A DNA stretch of 64,000 nucleotides from Luscinia megarhynchos (GCA_034336665.1 JAPFBE010000032.1:4588001-4652000); one strand, 5' to 3'; positions 35,596 through 48,233 are shown, counted from the stretch's first letter. Numbers and translations are program-made. The notes: generated by a model not told the origin, from the letters alone.

Positions 35596-38500
35596 CCAAT
35601 GTTTGAAGGTCCCACTACCCATTGCTTTCAATGTGGTTTTTAACAGTCCATTGTATGTATAGGGAATATGATACACCCACTCAGTATCATACTCTCTGGC
35701 CAAGGTGTCTATGAAGCTATTTTTTAAATGAGTCCCATCATCTGACTCAATTCTTTCTGAGGTGCCATGTCACTACAGGACTTGCTTTTCAAGGTCTAAG
35801 ATAGTGTTCTGGGCAGTGGCGCAATGCAGAGTACATCTCCAGCAATACAATGGTTGTTTCCACCACTGTAAGCACACAGTGCTTGCCTTGATGGGTCTGT
35901 GGGAGTGTAATGTAATCCATCTGCCAGGCCTCCCCATATATATATATTTTGACCATTGTCCACCAGGGGCTTTACCCGCTTGACCACAGCTTATGTTTCA
36001 GCTATGGGTAACCTGGGAGATAGTGTCCATGGTTAAGTCCACCCCTCGGTCACGAGCTTATCTGTATGTTGTATCTCTTCCCTGATGACCTGAGGTGTCA
36101 TGGACCCACCAAGCCAAAAACAATTCACCCTTATGATGCCAGTCCAGATCCACCTGAGATGCTTTAACTTTGGCAGCTGGATCCACCTGTCCATTGTTGC
36201 AATGTTCTTCTGTAGCCTGACTCTTGGGTACATGTGCATTTATATTATGTACTTTTACTGCCAACTCTATCTGGGCAGCAATGTCTTGCCACAATTCTGC
36301 AGCCCGGATAGGTTTACTTCCACGCTGACAATTGGTCTTTTTCCATTGATCCAGCCACTCACACAGAACATTTCCTACCACATCCACAAGTCAGTGCAGA
36401 GGTAGAGTGCTGGCCATTTCACTTATTCAGTGATATGTAAAGCCAGCTGGACGTCTTTCACATCTGCAACCTGACTTGACCCACCTTGTCCCTCAATAGC
36501 TTCCACAACTCAATGCATAGGACTCCATGTGGCAGTTTTCCATTTTCAATGTATCCCTGCAATATGGCGGGAACATCATTAAAGACAGTGTATTGCTTTT
36601 CATTTTCTGGTAGCTGATTATATGGTGGGGCCTCCTCGGCATGTTTTACCTTCTTTTCTGATGATAATAGGAAAGTTTCACCTTTGGGCCAGTTCATGAC
36701 TTCCAAGATCCCTGGGTGAGTGGGGTTTCCTATTCAACCTCGCTATGTGATCAGAGCAAACCACTTACTCCAGGTAACATCAGTGACATGATGTGTTGCA
36801 GGGACTTTCCTTCTGGGCATCCAGCCGAGCTCTGGCAGTCAGGGTGTTAGGAGAAGCTGTGCTTCAGTGCCAATCACTTCTGAAGTAACTCCAATGTTGC
36901 AGCAGACTTCTCATTAGGGGTAGAAATGAGCCAAGACACAGAGTCTCGTTTAACAACATGAAAAGGGTCCCAGTTTATTCTTTAGAGCTTAGCCATCCTG
37001 ACTGACTACAGCAGGCTCCTACTGTAGGGTCCAACTGCAGACTCTGCCTGCTGGACTATGACTAAAAGTATTTCCTTGCCGCCTCTGACTGCAGGCTCCA
37101 ACTCCATCAAACCCAGACTGACCTCATAGTAGACCTTTTACTGCAACAACTTTCTTCTTTGTTTTGTTTCGTTCTTCTTTGTGTCTCTCTGGAACCTTTC
37201 TTCTTTCTTTGGGCTCCTCTACCTTCTTAAGGTCCTCTTCCTCCAGGATCCTCCCTGCCTACCCAACCCACCCCTTTTATCACACTTATCTTTATTTTTT
37301 CACAGCTGCAACCCATTAAGGGCAAGGCTGTTCCTCTTGGTAATTAGTACAACTGTGATTTATCAGGGGCGAGGTTGCCTGTAATCCCTTCTAAACCTAC
37401 ACTCCAACCCCCCTATAAGCTGCCAGTATCTCTTATTCAGTTGGGGTGTAACAGACCTTGGCTCTTTTGTGTCCTTGAGTGTTCTTGGGTACTTTTTGCT
37501 TGAGGCTTCAGGAAAGACCAATCTCCCCAGATGCAGTGTAGATCTCATTTTTCACATCTTGTCCTGTCCTGACTGGCCCAAGGGCTACTGTATGAACAAT
37601 CTTCTGTTTAATTTGTTCAATGGCTTCTTGTTGTTCAGCACCCAACTTGTCAGAAGGTAGAGAGGACTTACAGTCTGACCATATTCTGGAATGCGCATTG
37701 TCCAAAAATCCACAGTGCCTAGGAAAGCTTGTGTTTCCTTCTTGCTGGTTGGTGGGAACATAGCTGCTATTTTGTTGACCACATCCATTGGAATCTGATG
37801 ATGTCCATCTTGCCATTTTATTCCTTAAAACTGAATTTCCTGAGCAAGTCCCTTGGCCTTACTCTGCTTTATGGCAAAACTGGAATTCAGCAGAATCTTG
37901 AATATTTTCTCCCCTTTCTCATAAACTTCTGCTGTGTTGCCCCACATGAAATCATCAATGTGTTGCAAATGTTCTGGAGCCTCACCCTTTTCCAGTGCAG
38001 TTTGGATCAGTTCATGGCAAATGGAAGGGCTGTGATTCCACCCCTGGGGCAGTTGATTTCAGGTGTACTGGACACCCTTCCAGGTGAATGCAAACTGTGG
38101 CCTGCACTCTGCTGCCAGAGGAATGGAGAAAAACGCATTAATAATGTTGATAGTGGCACCACTTTGCTGCCTTGGACTCCAGTTCATACTGAAGTTCCAG
38201 TATGTCTGGCACAGCAGCACTCAGCAGTGCTGTGACTGTTCAGGCCACAATAGTCTACTGTCAGTCTTCACTCTCCATTGGACTTATGCACTGGCCATAG
38301 AGGACTATTAAAGGGTGAGTGAGTCTTGGTGACCACTCCCTGGCTCTCCAGTTCACAAATCATCTCACGGACAGGGGCCATGTAGTCCCGGTTAGTGCGG
38401 TATTGCTGATGGTACACTGTTTTGATAGGGATAAGTGCCTGTTGTTCTTCAACCCTCATCAGTCCCACAGCAGAAGGGTCTTACGAGAGCCCAGGCAAGG

Positions 38501-38887
38501 TATTCAGCTGTTTAATTTCCAGTCTCCACAGCAGCTACCCCAAAATCGTAGTGATGTCCTTTTGGGTCCTTGAAATACCCTCTCCTCAGGTAATTTGTGT
38601 GAGGGATGAAAGGGGCCTCTGGACCAGTCACAATGGGGTGTTTTTGCCATTTGCTCTGTCAGGCTCACTTCAGCTTCCGGTACAGTCAGCTGTTGGGATC
38701 CCCCTGTCACCCCAGAAATAGAGATGGATTCTGCCCCTAAATATCTTGATGGCATCAGGGTACACTGTGCACCAATGTCAACTAATGCCTTATACTCTTG
38801 TGGGTCTGATGTGCCAGGCCATCAGATCCTCACAGTCTAACAGATCCGATTGTTCCTTTCCTCCACATGGCTGGAGGCAGGGCCTCT
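35596..38887 (-). pseudogene. Older ERV-L pol (split by two later insertions)
   Basis: The upstream part of an ERV-L pol on the minus strand. Protease remains at 38504-38830, RT at 37510-38470 (LESQGVVTKTHSPFNSPLWP; the YIDD block is altered), and RNase H at 36058-36700. The beginning of integrase runs to 35596, where the younger provirus cut it. A class II-type LTR at 36895-37401 splits the RT-RNase H connection. Stops and frameshifts are far more numerous than in the other copies, so it is the oldest host layer of this stack. Confidence 0.8.
36895..37401 (-). mobile_element. Solo LTR with 6-bp target duplication (class II-like)
   Basis: It runs from TGTTGCAGCAGACTTC to ...CTAAACCTACA. CTCCAA flanks it on both sides (36889-36894, 37402-37407), and removing it rejoins the older ERV-L pol. 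A 6-bp duplication is typical of alpha/beta-like retroviruses and unlike the 5 bp of the ERV-L copies here. It is 507 bp long with a pyrimidine-rich centre on the + strand. Confidence 0.8.
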
Positions 38888-39417
38888 CTAGTTCTGGTGT
38901 TCTGGTCATAGTACTTGTTTCTCACTTCTTGGTAAATATGACCTGGAGGTCCCTTCAAGAGTATCAGAAGTAACATTATCCCTTCTATTCTGTCCGAGGA
39001 CTTGCTCACTGGAAACTGGAGTGACATTTATCCTTGAAGAATTTCCTGCAGTGCTTGTCCTTCCTCTCAACTCACGTACCCACGCTGCTAGGGCAGAGGT
39101 GGGTTTTCCATCCCATTTCCTCATGTCCTCTCTGTGGTCACACAGGTAAAACCACAGGTTACCTCGTGGTGTGTACCCTCTCTTATCAAGCAGGGGATGC
39201 TTTCTCCCAGTAGCTGACTCTGGTCCATACTGATGGGGCATGGGACATTTCGTCTCTAACTCTTTCAAGTCTTTCAAATCTGTCTGCTGTCTTGGACAGT
39301 CTTTCCACAGCTGAGGTACCACAACCACGTGAACAGACCAAGCAATATTGTGACCAGTGGCTCCATACCTAATATAACAAATGCTTGTGGATGCCCTGCT
39401 TGACTCCCCACACAAAA
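38888..39417 (-). pseudogene. Older ERV-L gag, C-terminal part
   Basis: The minus strand shows RGYTPRGNLWFYLCDHRED and MRKWDGKPTSALAAWVRELR, matching the Gag C-terminal region of the other ERV-L copies. A TAG at 38888-38890 occupies the same place as the gag/pol stop in the others. The N-terminal half and 5' LTR are lost at the CR1 junction (39418). Confidence 0.75.
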
Positions 39418-39486
39418 TCACAGACTCGTTAGGGTTGGAAGTGATCTCTGGAGATCATCTAGTCCAACCCTCCTGCCAACTCAGAG

Positions 39487-40052
39487 TGTATTGGATCTGA
39501 CTGAAAGAGTTCATTTTTCCTTAGCAGCCCTCACAATGATGTGCTTAGCATTGGTAGCTGGAAATGTGTTGATAACACACCAGTGTTTTAGCTACTGCTG
39601 AGCAGTGCTGTCCCTCTAACATTCCTTCCCTCCATCAAGGGGCTGGGAGTGGGCAAGATCCTGGGACACAACCAGGCCAGCTGACCCAAATTAACCAAAG
39701 GGATATTACATACCTTATGGCATCAGCTCAGATACAAAAGCTAAGAGAGAGAGGAAGAACGGGGGAGCATTACTTCTTCTTCAGTGTTTGCCTTCTGGAG
39801 CAACTGCTACTCATGCTGAAGCCTTGTTTCCCAGGAAGTGTCTGAACATTGCTCGCTGATGGAAAGTGGAGATTTACTTTTCCCTTTGCTTACGTGCGTG
39901 CAAATAATCGTTTGTTTTTTTCCTTTGCTTTAGAAAACTGCCTTATCTCAACCTACTAGTTGTTTTCCATCTTATTCTCTCCTCTGTCCCACTGGGGAGT
40001 GATAGAGCAACTTACTGGACACCTGGCACCCAGCCAACGTCAAACCACTACA
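39487..40052 (+). repeat. 5' LTR of the sense ERV-L fragment
   Basis: It runs from TGTATTGGATCTGACTG to ...GTCAAACCACTACA and is related in reverse to 3047-3619. The primer site follows after 7 nt. Confidence 0.78.
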
Positions 40053-40059
40053 GTCCTTT

Positions 40060-40077
40060 TGGTGCCCAAATGTGGGA
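40060..40077 (+). other. Degenerate primer binding site, probably tRNA-Lys-like
   Basis: TGGTGCCCAAATGTGGGA resembles the tRNA-Lys-type site with one extra base and CpG-decay changes. It sits 7 nt after the LTR. Confidence 0.5.
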
Positions 40078-40122
40078 TAAAATACAAGCAGTTTTACATA
40101 TATGTATTGCATGCTATAGTAA

Positions 40123-42780
40123 ATGGTAAATAGTTATCAAGTAGCAAGCTCCTATGTGGGACACAGTGTTTGTCAGCTGCACTGCTTATCACTTTGTTCT
40201 GCTGAGTTTGGGAAAATGTTAAGGCAAACGATGATAAGTGAATACAGCTCCTTCTCCCTGCCCAGGGTGGATATGAATGGTTTTATACTGCAGACTTCCA
40301 TGGTCTTTGCTCATCCTTATGTAAGCTGTTTAATACTATTAATAATATTAGCTAATACTGTTGGTACGCTCTGGAATTCATGCAATCGGTCATCATCTTG
40401 GTGTAAGATTAAACAACCTTTAGCTGAGGAGCTATTGAAATCTGCCCTGAGGCATCCAGTTCCTGGGTGGCAGGCTTCGTGGAAGAATTTTGGCAGGTTC
40501 CTAGGGTAGTTATCACCTCCCATTGCCTGGGACTTTACACCCAAACAGGTAAACAACCCTAATAAACTTACCTGTCAACTGATAGAAGGGTGCCTTGTTT
40601 ACCCCCACGAAAACCAGCAGCTCCTTGCCCTGTACTAGAGCCTGGCCTGTGCCCACCGAGCCACTCTTCAGTACTCTCACAGGACTATAGTTGAGGCAGG
40701 AATCCAAACTGCATTTGAGGACAATATGGCTGAGACAGGAACTCAAACCACAGCAACTACAGTAATTGCCCCAGCAGTGAAAACAAAAAAATGGACATGG
40801 CAAGTTGTACGTCCATACTGCTGATTAGTAAGGGAGAAAGAAGGAGAGGAAGCAACAGTAGGAAAGAAGGGATTAAATCAAGAGGAAGGCCCCTCAACAA
40901 ATAAATTTAAAGGAGTGAGGCAAATCAAACGGGAAACTGAAGTTACTTGGTCCCTGACCTCATCAGAACTTCGAGACTTGCGAAAAGATTACAGCTGCCA
41001 GCAAGGTGAGCAGATTTCTTCCTGGCTGCTTCGGTGCTGGGGTAACGGGGCCAACAGTCAGCAGTTAGAACGTCATGAAGCTCCCAGCTCCACAGCTGGG
41101 ATCCCTTGCTAAAGATCAGGAAATTTAAAGAGGAATTGAAAGGAAGTAGCAATTTGCAGCCTTTGGAAATGGCTTCTCTCAAGCGTGAGGGCAAGATATC
41201 CATTTAAGGAAGATCTTGTGAACTCCCCAGGGAAGTGGACCACTACAGACAAAGGTACTTAAGAGAAGTAGCAGTGCTGGAAATCATCTATAGTAATCTA
41301 AAAAGTGCCAGAGTCCCTAAAGATCCAGAGGATGTCCCTTGCACAATGGCCATATGGAGGAAGGTGGTTCAAAGCCCCCTCTGCATCATATTCCATCAGC
41401 TTGGTATCATTGTATTATCCACAAATGGATACACCAACTGTAGAGATGGCATCCTCCTGGCTCTGAAATGTAGAAGAAATTCTGGGTACTTCCTTATCCT
41501 TACAAGCCAGCATCCCAGCTTTTAGGGGCAGCCCAAGAGATCAGTCCTCTCCTGCTCTGGTCAGAGGGAAGTCCCAAGCTCAGGCCATGTGGCAAACTCT
41601 AGTTCTTTCTGCATGATCAGAGGGAGGGCATGAGGAAGTGGGAAGGTGAACATCACCTTTAAGCTGGGAGGCCGTTTCTGTGAACTGAGAGGGAAGAGAG
41701 CTGTTAAGAAAGGGTCATCCAAAATGACTCTGTGTAGTTGCTGCAGAGAGACAAGAAGGCAATCAGTGATCTCCCAGACATAAAAGATCTGAAAACACTT
41801 CCTTTAACCCTGGTGAGGACACTTTTGATCTGGCATCCCAAAGGTCACAGTGAATACTCTGACCAGGAACAGGAACAGAGGGTCCCTGCCTTCAGCCAGG
41901 AGGAGGAAAAGGATGACTGGGTATACTGGACTGTGTGTATTCGATGGCCTGGCACATCAGATCCACAGAAGTATAAATCTTTAGTAGATACTGGTGCACA
42001 GTGCACACTGATGCCATCAAGGCACAGGAGTGCGGAATCCATCTGCATCTCTGGAGTGACACGGGGAGGCCAAGTGTTGTCTGTATTAGAGGCTGAGGTG
42101 AGTTTAACGGGACAAATGGGAAAAGCACACCATTTTAACTGGCCCTGAGGTGCCTTGTATCTTTGGCATTGACTACCTCAGGAGAGGGTATTTCAATGAT
42201 CCAAAAGGGTATTGATGGGCTTTTGGTGTAGCTACTGTGAATACAGAAAAGATCAAAGTTATCCACCCTGCCTGGTCTCTCAGAAGATCCATCCCTTCAT
42301 CGTGGGATTGCTGCAGGATAAAGACCAGCAAATACCAATTGCTACCAGGACAGTGCATTGGTGGCAATATCGCACCGAGACTCTGTAACTCCCATCCATT
42401 AACTAATTCATCAACTGGAGACCCGAGGAGTGATCAGCAGGACTCACTCACCCGTTAACAGCTCCATATGCCAGTGTGAAAGTCTAATGGGAAATGGAGG
42501 CTGACAGTAGACTATTGTGGCCTGAATGAAGTCACACCACCTCTGAGTGCTGCTGTACCAGACATGTTGGAACTTCAATATGAGCTGGAATCAAAAGCAG
42601 TCAAATGGTGCCACAACTGATATCACTAATATGTTTTTCTCAATCTCTTTGGCAGCAGAATGCAGGCCACAGTTTGCTTTCACTTGGAAGGGCATCCAAT
42701 ACACCTGGAACCAACTTCCCCAGGGGTGGAAACACAGCCCCACACAATCTGCTGTGGATTGATCTAGACTGCACTGGAAC
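40123..42780 (+). pseudogene. ERV-L gag and pol remains (sense copy)
   Basis: Gag is recognisable at 40915-41112 (SSELRDLRKDYSCQQGEQIS, then WLLRCWG) and at 41235-41370 (LREVAVLEIIYSN). The protease frame 41738-42148 has LVDTGAQCTLMPS, and RT at 42547-42762 has ECRPQFAFTWKGIQYTW and LPQGWKHSP. At the place where other copies carry the gag/pol TAG, this copy has CAG (41876-41878) in frame with the protease. Many other stops make it inactive. Confidence 0.78.
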
Positions 42781-43646
42781 ACAGGGTCACCTAGAGCAGG
42801 TTACACAGAAATGTGTCCAGGTGAGTTTTGAATGTCTCCTGAGAGGGAGAATCCACGACCTCCCTGGGCAGCCTGTTCCAGTGCTCTTCCACCCACAACA
42901 TAAAGAAGTTTTTCCTCATGTTGAGGTGCAACTTCTTGTGTTTTAGTTTATGGCCATTGCTCCTGGTTCTGTCACTGGGCTCCACTGAAAAGAGTCTGTC
43001 ACCATTCTCTTGGCACCTGCCTTTGACATATTTATATGTAGCAATGATATCCTCTCTGAGTCTTCTCTTCTCTAGACTAAAGACGTCCAGCTTCCACAGT
43101 GTCTCCTCATAAGAGAGATGCTCCAGATCCTCCCATCGTCTTAGTGTCCCTCCACGGGACCATCTCCAGTAACTCCTTTTCTTTCTTGTACTGAGGAGCC
43201 CAGAACTGGATACAGCACTCCAGATGTGGCCTCAGTAGGGCTGAATGGAGGGGGAGGATCATCTCTCTTGACCTGCTGACCACACTCTGCCCAATGCACC
43301 CCAGCATACCATTGGCCCTCCTGGCCACAAGGGCACACTGCTGGCTCATGGTCAACTTGTCATCTCTCAAGACTTCCAGGTCCTTCTCCACAGAGCTGCT
43401 CTCTAGTAGGTCAGCCCCAGCCTGTACTGGTCCTTGGGGCTATTCCTCCCCAGGTGCAGGACCCTACACTTACCCTTGTTGAACCTCATTAGGTTTCTTT
43501 CTGCCCAACTCTCCAGACTATCGAAGTCCTGATGAATGGCCACAGCTTTCAGGTGTATCATCCACTTCCTCCAGATTTTTATTACCAACAAACTTACTGA
43601 GGGTACATTCTATCCCTTTGTCCAGGTTGTTGATAAGCAAGTTTAC

Positions 43647-44112
43647 TGTGTTTTTTACACACCCCACTCTCATACAGCTTAGTTACTGGCTCAACCCCAG
43701 GTTTCCCATAGCAGAGTCTCAGACATCTGATTCCTTAAAATAATTTATTCATGGTGCAGTAACACAGAAACAGCTTAAACTGGTGCCTCCAAGGAGGGAC
43801 CCTAAGCAACCGAATCCCTGGGCTTTTATATCCTTCCAGTCTATCTGCACACTAGTCTGGGGTCTTCCTGTGGAGTCCTCAGCTCCTGCTGTGTCTCTGA
43901 GTGTCCGGTGATTTGGTTGGTGCTACAGGTCTCTGTGCCCTTTGTTGTGCAAAAGGTCAGTGCCAATCCACAGCCTTTTCCTGGGGCTCCCACTATTTCC
44001 CACCACCCAGAGTTGAATCTGGAGCTCACACTGCAGCTGCACACTGAGCTACCTGCACAGAATTTATTACTCAACACTCAAAAGAATGAAGTAGAGGGGT
44101 AGTTGTTCCACA
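43647..44112 (-). mobile_element. Probable solo LTR
   Basis: It runs from TGTGTTTTTTACACACC to ...GTAGTTGTTCCACA with TG...CA ends, an inverted AATAAA-like block near 43738 and an inverted TATA-like GCTTTTATATCC near 43823. The flanking pentamers do not match well, so the limits are provisional. Confidence 0.55.
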
Positions 44113-46772
44113 CTACCACCATTCTTCCAAGTACTAGTCAGAGACAGGTGTTGTGAAATGTCTCTGCCTCAAAGCTTCTGTCTGTCTCAAAATTCAAAAA
44201 ATTCTAGTATTGCTAGACTTGATGTTGGTCTAAGGCAAATCTTGGAGTGATTTCTAGTGGACTTTATTTAAATCAGGAGGAAGTTGGCTCCAGTCATTAC
44301 CCTGTGGAATTTTTCCTTTGAGACAAGAATGCTAGTTTTGTATAGGATTTAGAGTCACAAAATCAGTATCAAAATTTTCAAACTATTTTTCCTTAAATTT
44401 TTCTGTATTAGTGTTCCTTAAGAGTGTGAATAAAAAGAGGTACACAAAAGTCTTTTTACAGACAAATGTAACGTAGAGGTAGGAATAGTGTCAGACAAGT
44501 TCTTCAGCTTGAAATATGAAAAGCAGAAACTGAAAATTAGATTTAATGAATAAACAGTTTATAGTTGTAACACAATTACTAGGGCACTTACTTGGTTGCT
44601 CACAGATATGTATGCAGGAAAACAAAATAAAGGGGATGTACTCACTGTAGACCAAGTGGGAGCATTGTCAGAACAATATATTAATTTCCAATGTCCCCAT
44701 TTGAAAAAAGGTGATGATAAATGTGAGGATGTTCAAGATGAAGTGCATGTTAACCAGTGAACAGCTGATCAATGATTGTGGGGGTTCTTTCCATGATTTT
44801 GAGGCCACTTTATAGTTGTGTTTACCAAAAATTTAATCAAACTTAAGAACTTGCTGAAAAAAATAGTTATGAACTTTTGTCCTGTGTAGCACCAGGAGAT
44901 CAAGCTAAATGATACTGTTAATGTATGAATCCAAATAGTGATACTAGGTATATCTTAATATATGCTTTTGTAATTTATTTAATAACAGTTGTTTTCTTGG
45001 CCTTCCTAAATATTGAAGAAAATCAGTGGGAATTGCAAAAGCTGGTATGCATAAGTATAACTTTTGTGTTATATCTTAAAATGCCCTGACAATTCATTTT
45101 TAACTTCCCTGTTGTCTTTGTTGGTTCTTCCTGTCTGCTTTTCCTGCCCTATGAAGAGGTGATAGGAAAGAGTCATCTGTGATAGATAGGTAGTATGTTT
45201 ATGTTGAATGAAGCTTTTACTTGTTCAATTTTTACTTTATTTTAACGTGCCTTGGTATGTTTGCAAACAGTTATTTAATGTACTGTTCTGTTCTATTTGA
45301 GATCAGAGTCCATAACAGCAATTTCATCAAATTTCACACATCTGTATAAAATTGCTGTTTTGTAAAATACTAAGAGCTCTTTAGTGTGTTATAGAATAAC
45401 GCATATGTTTGATGAGCATGGACTTGTGAGAAATAAAGTTCACTCTTAAAAATTTTTAAAAGTTTAATAAGGGATAAAAGGGACAAAATCTAGCACTGGG
45501 GTGCTTTGGCAATTTGCCAAAAGCTCACCGTTAGCTATAACAACTCTTCTTATATACTTTCTCATTGCATTGGTCAAATTCATATTAATGAATATTATAC
45601 ATATTCAAACATTCCTTTGAGTTTACATGTTCTGAGAATTCTTTATCTTAGTTTGACCCTTGACCTCATCTTCTTAGAGTACATACTACAATGTAGATAT
45701 GATTTTGAGAGTCTTGTATATTATTTCCTCACGAGACCCCCTGGTCTGTGGTTTGACAGTTATTGATAGCTGAAGGGTCAGTGGTATATTCTTCCTTGTG
45801 CTTTTGGTGTTATTTGTCTAGTTCTTTTCAATGTTATCTTGCCATACAGATGTTCTAGCTATTTTTACAAGTACTTTCAATCAACATTAGGTATTTCACT
45901 GTTGTCAGTTAGCTACAAAAATAAAGGCATTAGTTATTATTTTACAACTATGATTACTTCTGCAAAAGTTAATGTTATAATGCACAGTATATAGCTTCCA
46001 CTTTAATATTTTGTGAAAGCCTAAACTCTAATATATATTTATCACACTAAGATATACAATCTATACAGGGATTAGGGTATTAACTATAAAAGGCTGACAA
46101 ATTATACTATATCAAAAGAGATTACAAAAGCTAATAATAGATAAAGACAATAACTTCATAGTTATTTATAACAGACTGCTAGGAAAGCAATATATATTAA
46201 CATTTTCATTTTGATTTTGACAACAGCTTGAGATTCATTTTGTATTGCTTGCTACTAAACCAATATGAATGTTAGTTTATGTATTCAGAAATTAAATTTC
46301 AGTCATGCTGAACTGGAATTTCAGTGATCTTAAGCTTGCAATGTTAATTTTTGAAGTTTATATTGCTCAAGTTTATGCCTTTTGTCTTAATGTGTCTTTT
46401 CATTCAATTGTATTATTTTCCTGACTGAAGAAACTTACTTAGTACAGGATTAGTGAATTCGGTGTGCTTCTATTGTTATCACATATAAGTACAAGCATGT
46501 GAGGATAAGCATAAAATTAAATTCTGAAAGGAAGGACACAACTTTTTTTTCCTACTTCTCACTTCCATTCTCTCCTTTTCCATCAAACTGAAACATATAA
46601 TTTTTTTTTTTGTTTTGTTTGTATGGTTCATATATTATTGGTCATAGATAATGTTAAATTTGGGAATATTTACTTAGTTGTGTCAGATAATTTTAAGAGC
46701 TTTCTGGTTTTATCCCGTTGCTGAGTTTATTATTTTTCTTCTTTGGTGATCTTGAATTTCTTGGTCCTCCAG
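44113..46772 (+). other. Distal part of the large SREK1 intron
   Basis: Mostly AT-rich intron. A weak LTR-like patch around 45426-45770 has an AATAAAGT block, a TATATAC-like box on the minus strand and TG at its left end, but no duplication was found. No exon was seen. The acceptor TTGGTCCTCCAG ends at 46772. Confidence 0.5.
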
Positions 46773-46859
46773 AGAAAGGCGCAAAAGGAAGAGTAGAAGT
46801 CTCTCCAAGTCTCCTAAAACAACCAAAAAAAAGTCTTCACAAACTCCTTCTCCGAGAAG
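46773..46859 (+). CDS. SREK1: SREK1 exon (distal RS-like stretch)
   Basis: This 87-nt exon encodes RERRKRKSRSLSKSPKTTKK, then KSSQTPSPR, finishing two bases into an Arg codon before GTCAGT. It corresponds to the second RS region after the EK domain. Several Arg residues have become Lys and one RS pair has become Leu-Ser compared with mammals as I recall. Phases fit both neighbours despite the 22.4-kb upstream intron packed with ERVs. Confidence 0.92.
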
Positions 46860-47468
46860 GTCAGTTTGCCACAAACATAAAATTAATGAGAAGTAAAGGA
46901 GGAAAAAGTTGTACTATTTTTGTTAAATTGAAATGTGATTTAGAGATTGCTGTTATGAAAGGAGGTAACTCAATTTGTGCTTCTTCTGGTTTTTGTTTTT
47001 TTAGTTTGGAAGAAGCTCTTTAGTAATTTTCATTTCTAAGGAAAAGGTTTATTTTTCAATAAACAGATATATATATTAAAAACAATTTTGGAAGTATTTT
47101 CATTGATTTACTGCCGTTTCATTAGTTGTCTCAGATAATTTCAATTGGTTTATGATTGAGTTCTAAGTTAAAACAGACCAAAAAGCCCTTTATGCATTTG
47201 ATCTTTGGTATGCTCTCAACTGGAGAGTTTTAAATCTGTTAGCTCTTTGCAAATACCATGTGTACGGAACACATGCATTCTTTAGCTCTCTTCCCTTGTC
47301 TTTTTGAAGGGATTTTTGTTGTTTGAAAGTGACTGAACCTGTCTGAAAGAAAACAAACCAGGATGCCAACATTATTGTACAATTTACAGTACAGTCAGAA
47401 TATGCATTGGTAGTACATTTGTTGCTGTGGGATCAAATTCTGATTTGAGTAAAAATTTTCTTAAACAG
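46860..47468 (+). other. SREK1 intron, no elements recognised
   Basis: AT-rich sequence ending in the acceptor TTTTCTTAAACAG. Confidence 0.6.
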
Positions 47469-47598
47469 AAACAAGAAAGAGAAAAAAAGAGAAAGAGATA
47501 CAAATAATGAAAGAAGAGAAAGGGAGTACTTCAAGAAAAAAATTAGTAGAGAAAAAGAGGGAAAGGAGAAATCTGACAAAAGCACCACTACTTTGAAG
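47469..47598 (+). CDS. SREK1: SREK1 exon (charged C-terminal region)
   Basis: This 130-nt exon encodes NKKEKKRERDTNNERREREY, then FKKKISREKEGKEKSDKSTT and TLK, ending exactly on a codon boundary before GTAAGC. The same exon in mammals has the related NKKDKKREKERD start. It continues the low-complexity charged tail. Confidence 0.92.
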
Positions 47599-47877
47599 GT
47601 AAGCTGTGTGACCAGGCGATAAACAGTGGAGTTCTGCAAGTGAAACAATTATTGGAATTTCCTCCCTTGTTTACCTTTCTTTTCAACCTGTGTTCTTTAT
47701 CAAAGTGTTGCCACTTGATGGAGCTTGTGTGAATAGGTTACTGAAACACTTTGTTTTGGTTTCTCTCTCTTTTCTGTACTGTGCCATATGTTAGGAGTTG
47801 GCTGGCTGCCTATCTGTATGGGCAGGCATAAAGGAGATTGTATAACTAAGCAGCAGGGTTCAGGGTTAGTTTGCCTG

Positions 47878-48233
47878 TGTTGTGGTTTAACCCTGGCCAA
47901 CAACTAAGCACCACACAGCTGCTCTCTCAGCCACTCCTCCCTGATGGGATGAGGGAGAAAATCTGAAGACTAAAAGGGAGAAAACTCGTGGGTTGAGACA
48001 AAGACAGTTTAACAGGGAAAGCAAATTCTGCGCACACAAGCAAAGGAAAACAAGGAATTCATTCATCTCTTCCCATGGGCAGGCAGGTATTCAGCCATCT
48101 CCAGGAGAGCAGAGCCCCATCATGTGTAACAGTTGGGAAGACAAACACCATTGCACAGAATGCCTCTTCCTCCTTCCCCCAGCTTTTAATTCCTATGAAG
48201 AAAATTAGCTCTATCCCAGCCAAAACCAGCACA
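47878..48233 (-). mobile_element. Short solo LTR in the last SREK1 intron
   Basis: It runs from TGTTGTGGTTTAACCC to ...CCAAAACCAGCACA, 356 bp. It is related to 15259-15866 and 27978-28332 (shared GAAAATTAGCTCT..CC block and purine-rich GGGATGAGGGAGAAAA). It lacks the middle of longer relatives. A matching duplication is not evident. Confidence 0.7.

Larger units (their letters stand above)
39487..42780 (+). mobile_element. ERV-L provirus fragment (5' LTR, gag, protease, part of RT), sense to SREK1
   Basis: The 5' LTR 39487-40052 is followed by a primer site and degraded gag/pol, ending inside RT at LPQGWKHSPT near 42740. The rest of pol and the 3' LTR are missing. CR1 sequence brackets it. 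It is one of very few retroviral pieces in sense orientation inside the gene, and it lacks the 3' LTR. Confidence 0.78.
39418..43640 (-). mobile_element. CR1 LINE, 3' end at left, split by an ERV-L
   Basis: The CR1 3' end (AATCACAGACTCGTTAGGG, then GATCATCTAGTCCAACCC) lies at 39418-39486. The element resumes near 42781 (CAGGGTCACCTAGAGCAGG) and continues to about 43640. The ORF2 C-terminus is readable in pieces (43107-43391: SALLRPHLECCIQFWAPQYK). The intervening 3.3 kb is a + strand ERV-L. Confidence 0.78.
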
